From the NCBI GenBank assembly GCA_014885115.2, contig WKLE02000468.1, positions 1 to 21,225 on the forward strand: a stretch of DNA of 21,225 nt, written 5' to 3'. Numbering within the stretch: position 1 is the first letter of the stretch; every line of letters begins with the position of its first letter. This stretch comes from Asterionellopsis glacialis. Taxonomy: Eukaryota > Bacillariophyta > Plagiogrammaphyceae > Rhaphoneidales > Asterionellopsidaceae. Position numbers and translations under genes: made by a program. This document shows positions 18,182-21,225 of the stretch, one piece after another. The notes beneath the pieces were generated by a model. The model saw only the letters and a program-made list of their open reading frames with translations, was not told the origin of the DNA and ran no database searches.

Positions 18182-19990
18182 CTACACTCCTGGCTGCATG
18201 ACTTGATCTGTTTGCATTGGTTGGAAAACTCCATGATCATACATTGTGTTACAAAAATTTGTTTTTGTCAAATAATTATTTTTGTTTCCCAAATCATGAA
18301 TCCAACATGATCCATCATCTTGATAACAAATCAAGTATGGTGCTTTCCATGTCCTGGATTCCTTCTTTTGTTTCACAGACATCTTAGAAACACGCTGGAT
18401 GATGCCCTTTTCCCATCCTGTGCTCCACAAATAAACCACCTTCAATCCCACGCTGATCTGAGTCAGGTCGTCTGGACAGTCCTTGTAAATATAATTTCCA
18501 TCTGCCAAGCACATCTTCAAGCTAACCAATTCTTCTTCTTCTTCATAATGCTCATCATCATCATAATCTTCATAAATATCTTCTTCTCCTTCTTCTTCTT
18601 CCTGACCCAAACCCCTTAACATGTTTGCTCCCAATGTATCTTGCACATCATCATCTTCAGCATTGGGTTCTTCTGTGCCAAGTAAATTTCCACAAGGCTG
18701 GCTCAAATTTCTGTGGATGAATCCTTTCATTGTGGTCCCCAGTAGCAGTCATACTACAACCAGTTTTTTCAAAGTATCTCTCCAAGATGTTTGGTTTTCC
18801 ACATACAGTATCCCAGGACTTCTTAAGTAGATGAGTAATTAACACCCTATGTTCCCAAGTAGGAAACTTGCCCATCTCCCATTGTTCAATGTGGTTGTCC
18901 TCCCACAACCACTCTTCTAAATAAACTCCAAAATAATGCTTAAGCTGAGCACCTAGGCCAGCATCTGGTGGAGCTATATCATTGGTTAAGTCAGGTGGGT
19001 AATAATGAAAATACACATTTGCTGCTTCTTTACATGCTTGCTTGAAGGACAGATGGGTTTTGCTTTCAAGATTGTCTGCTAAAAGTAAATTTCTTCCCTG
19101 ACTCCAGTATCTTCATCCCAGTGATATTTCTCCAATATTTCTCTTAAATGTGTATTCGCCCAATCAACACAAAACTCACGGTTGACCCAAGCCTTCTTCT
19201 GGAAGTATACCCTTACACCCTTTGCCCATGTGCTACATTCTTCCTCATGAATTTTCTTTCCTTTTCCATGGAAAATCACAGCAATATCCAGATCCTTTGT
19301 TTTTGCGCAAAAAATGATCTGGATCAAACAGAACTTCTTCTCAAGTCCAGACATGGGTTGACTTACTCCAACAATTCCTCTGCCATCATCAGCCCATGTT
19401 TTATCCAAACCAAGCACCAAAGGTAAGGGTATCTGATCCACAGCATACCATGTGTGCAATGGGAAGGCACCATATTTATGGAACTCATTGCTGGCATCAA
19501 AGGAAAAACAATTATGACTTTGAATTCTGTGTCTCAACCCAACATGAAATTGCTGACATTTTTGCATGATGAATTCTTTTGATTTGTTTTTCTTGTTGTT
19601 TCTTTTCTTGTATGACATATTGTTCCTCTGCATGAATCCTCTGTAAAGCCAACCATTTGAATACTTAAATTGTTTGGCCTTGTCATTTGTCCAAACTCCA
19701 TGGGGACAGTATTTTTTATAAACAATTCTTTTCATCATGCACCTCCCCCATCTAGTACTCACTACCAAATTTCAGTTGCTTTTCTTCTTCAATTCTTCAT
19801 ATAGTTGCCTCTCTTCATTTGGAAATACAAGAGAAAAAAATGGCCTCTTGTTGATGTTCCTACATGTAGTTTTTTCGATTTTTTTAGGTAAGCATTCCAT
19901 GCTGCTGTTGAAAGAAAATCCTTTTTTTTCAACCACTTGCACAGTTGAGACTTTTGTAATGCACCACACTTGGTCCAATATGAACAAAGG
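18182..19990 (-). pseudogene. Decayed pogo-like (Tc1/mariner superfamily) DDE transposase with acidic C-terminal extension
   Basis: In minus sense: a helix-turn-helix-like segment (QKSQLCKWLKKKDF), an FPNEERQLYEEL helix, a second DNA-binding part (NGWLYRGFMQRNNMSYKKR), then the catalytic core. DDE residues are visible at VDQIPLPL (Asp 19436-19438), LLADNLESK (Asp 19074-19076) and the PPDAG motif (Asp 18963-18965). QKKAWVNREF and YPPDLTNDIAP are typical. The C-terminus adds an Asp/Glu-rich run and a small Trp/Tyr-rich region (VGLKVVYLWSTGWEKG) that could be Tudor- or chromo-like. Broken by an in-frame TGA (19772-19774) and frameshifts near 19840, 19085 and 18690-18640. Not active. I found no terminal inverted repeats. 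Confidence 0.75.
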
Positions 19991-20907
19991 GGATTAATGT
20001 GGTCATTTTTTGTGACCATCCTTTCAAGTAGGCTGAAATTTGTGTATGTATGAACATTAGAAAGGTGCAGGATGACCACCAATCCAGTTTTTGGATAGTG
20101 GTGTTGTCCACACCATTTAACTTGAGGGCCATGGCACCAGAATCCTGCAGAGAATGCAAGCTTATGTGCTCCAGGGTGTATATGGCAAATAGGAGGCCAG
20201 CTTTTGCTGCTCCAAATTGGAGTGCAGCAGTGATGTCTTGGTCATGTATGTATTTGTAAGTGCCTGCTTGTGTCACATTGATAAGGCTAGATCTGTACAG
20301 TAACAGAGGATAAAGTTGACCCACCTAGCAAGAGCCTTGACTGGACAGAAAAATGTGGAGGAGTTTGATTGGTGGTACATGGTGGCACCCCAAACTCCAT
20401 TTTTTTGCCAATCAATGGTTAGGGTCACCCCTGATGCCATCAACAATGTGCTTAGAGGAGCAGTGAGTGGTAGTAGTTGATAATTCTTGAGGAAGGTGAT
20501 GTCTTTTAGCCAGAATTGGACAGTACATTGCCTTTGGGAAAGGTATACTCCCCAATGCACAACAAAAAGAAGAATACAATGATGATCAGGTCACTTATAG
20601 TTTTACATCAATGCAATGAATTGGCAGCATATTTGTTACATGTTGTTTGAATGGCATGAACAGGTAGAGCTAGCTTTGGTTTAGGTGCAGGATCTTCATC
20701 ACAATGCATTTTGAGGAGTTGGGAAATAGGGAGATCAATTTCTTTTATCCCATAGGTTCTTCTAGGATCTGGGAATCCTGCCAGAACTGCAGTCTGGAAC
20801 ACAAAGTTTCTTATTGGTGCATGTGGACTGTAACACACCAGGACAAAATTCATCTTGTCAAGGCTATTTATGTCAATGAAGTATAGAAGTTGTACCTGGA
20901 AACCCAA
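19975..20907 (-). pseudogene. Decayed tyrosine recombinase (Crypton/DIRS-like mobile element)
   Basis: Three pieces in three frames. 20907-20608 holds the N-terminal core-binding part (DPRRTYGIKEIDLPISQLLK, then EDPAPKPKLALPV). 20560-20320 holds the strand region (VTLTIDWQKNGVWG, then FCPVKALARWV). 20300-19975 holds the catalytic end (HISLHSLQDSGAMALKLNGVD, LDWWSS, FIHTQISAYLKGWSQKM). The HxLR catalytic Arg is Gln and the nucleophilic Tyr position is Phe, so the enzyme is dead apart from its frameshifts. The family is typical of diatom mobile elements. The C-terminal end meets the pogo-like N-terminus at about 19975-19990. Confidence 0.72.
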
Positions 20908-20958
20908 AAGGTACTTACTAGGTATTAGCTTGACTCAAGGAAGAGCCTGAGTTGATCC

Positions 20959-21225
20959 ATGAATTTCTGCAAAAGACTAGCTGAAAACTTCAATGATCCA
21001 GAATTCAAGCCAACCATCTGTCCCATGCTCACTCATCTACATCATCATCATTTTGCTGATGATACCCAAGAAATAGCCTTAGGAGAGTATTACAAACCAA
21101 TGATTACAGATATTATTCTTAAATAGGAACAAAGCAGAAATGGTACTATCTACACTAAACAAGAAATAGAAGAACTACAGCAACCATTTACGAGAGCATT
21201 TTTAGCCAACAGTGGGTATCACAGC
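20959..21225 (+). pseudogene. Coding-like fragment running off the window, one in-frame stop
   Basis: From the ATG at 20959 the plus frame is open for 55 codons, meets TAG at 21124-21126, then stays open to the window end (33 codons). Composition looks protein-like on both sides of the stop (FNDPEFKPT, a HLHHHH run, ADDTQEIALGEYY; then YTKQEIEELQQPFTRAF). Unrecognised. It sits in the CpG-depleted block, opposite in strand to the recombinase, so probably another decayed element gene. Confidence 0.35.

Noticed and set aside
18320..18619. Plus-strand ORF with a Phe/Ile-rich tail
   Set aside because: It is the complement of the acidic run in the transposase remnant.

Overview
This window reads as nuclear DNA of a microalga, most likely a diatom (inference). 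The genes are compact, with few or no introns. The introns that exist are short and carry GT-AG ends with strong GTGAGT/GTACGT donors. The protein repertoire also fits: LRR-fused and ShKT-fused prolyl 4-hydroxylases, a type II membrane sulfotransferase, a short TPR protein, and decayed tyrosine-recombinase, pogo-like and Ty3-like elements of kinds common in diatoms. I see no rRNA, tRNA, CRISPR array or bacterial operon.

Genic part, 1-16000. A three-exon mitochondrial sulfite oxidase (421-2572, +) is followed by three 2-oxoglutarate/Fe(II) prolyl 4-hydroxylase-like genes. The first is an LRR-P4H (3218-4399, -). It is divergent from, and shares a 346-bp promoter region with, a secreted double-ShKT P4H (4746-6254, +), which has a tandem paralogue (7439-9010, +). 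Next comes a two-exon Golgi-type sulfotransferase (9583-11230, -) whose promoter side carries a perfect 18-bp palindrome between 7-bp direct repeats. Further on, a divergent pair of paralogous small membrane/coiled-coil proteins of unknown function (13076-13498, -; 14364-14744, +) and a kinesin-light-chain-like TPR protein (15503-15985, -) complete the gene set. P4Hs and a sulfotransferase would both act on secreted or wall glycoproteins, so a secretory-pathway theme is plausible but only inferred.

Repeat part, about 16240-21225, plus islands elsewhere. Intergenic islands rich in the palindrome GGTACC and its half-sites (CAGGTAC, GTACCTG) occur at 6650-7146, 13996-14030 and 16237-17010. A MITE-like 126-bp element with TA ends lies at 17384-17509, inside a segment bounded by 24-bp direct repeats. 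From 17642 to 21190 the DNA changes character: I count only seven CG dinucleotides in about 3.5 kb. This block holds three decayed mobile-element genes on the minus strand: a tyrosine recombinase, a pogo-like DDE transposase and a Ty3-type integrase tail. All are broken by frameshifts or stops. Several apparent Arg losses (to Trp, Gln or Cys) are exactly the codon changes that deamination of methylated CpG would give. I read the block as an old, methylated, mutating transposon graveyard.
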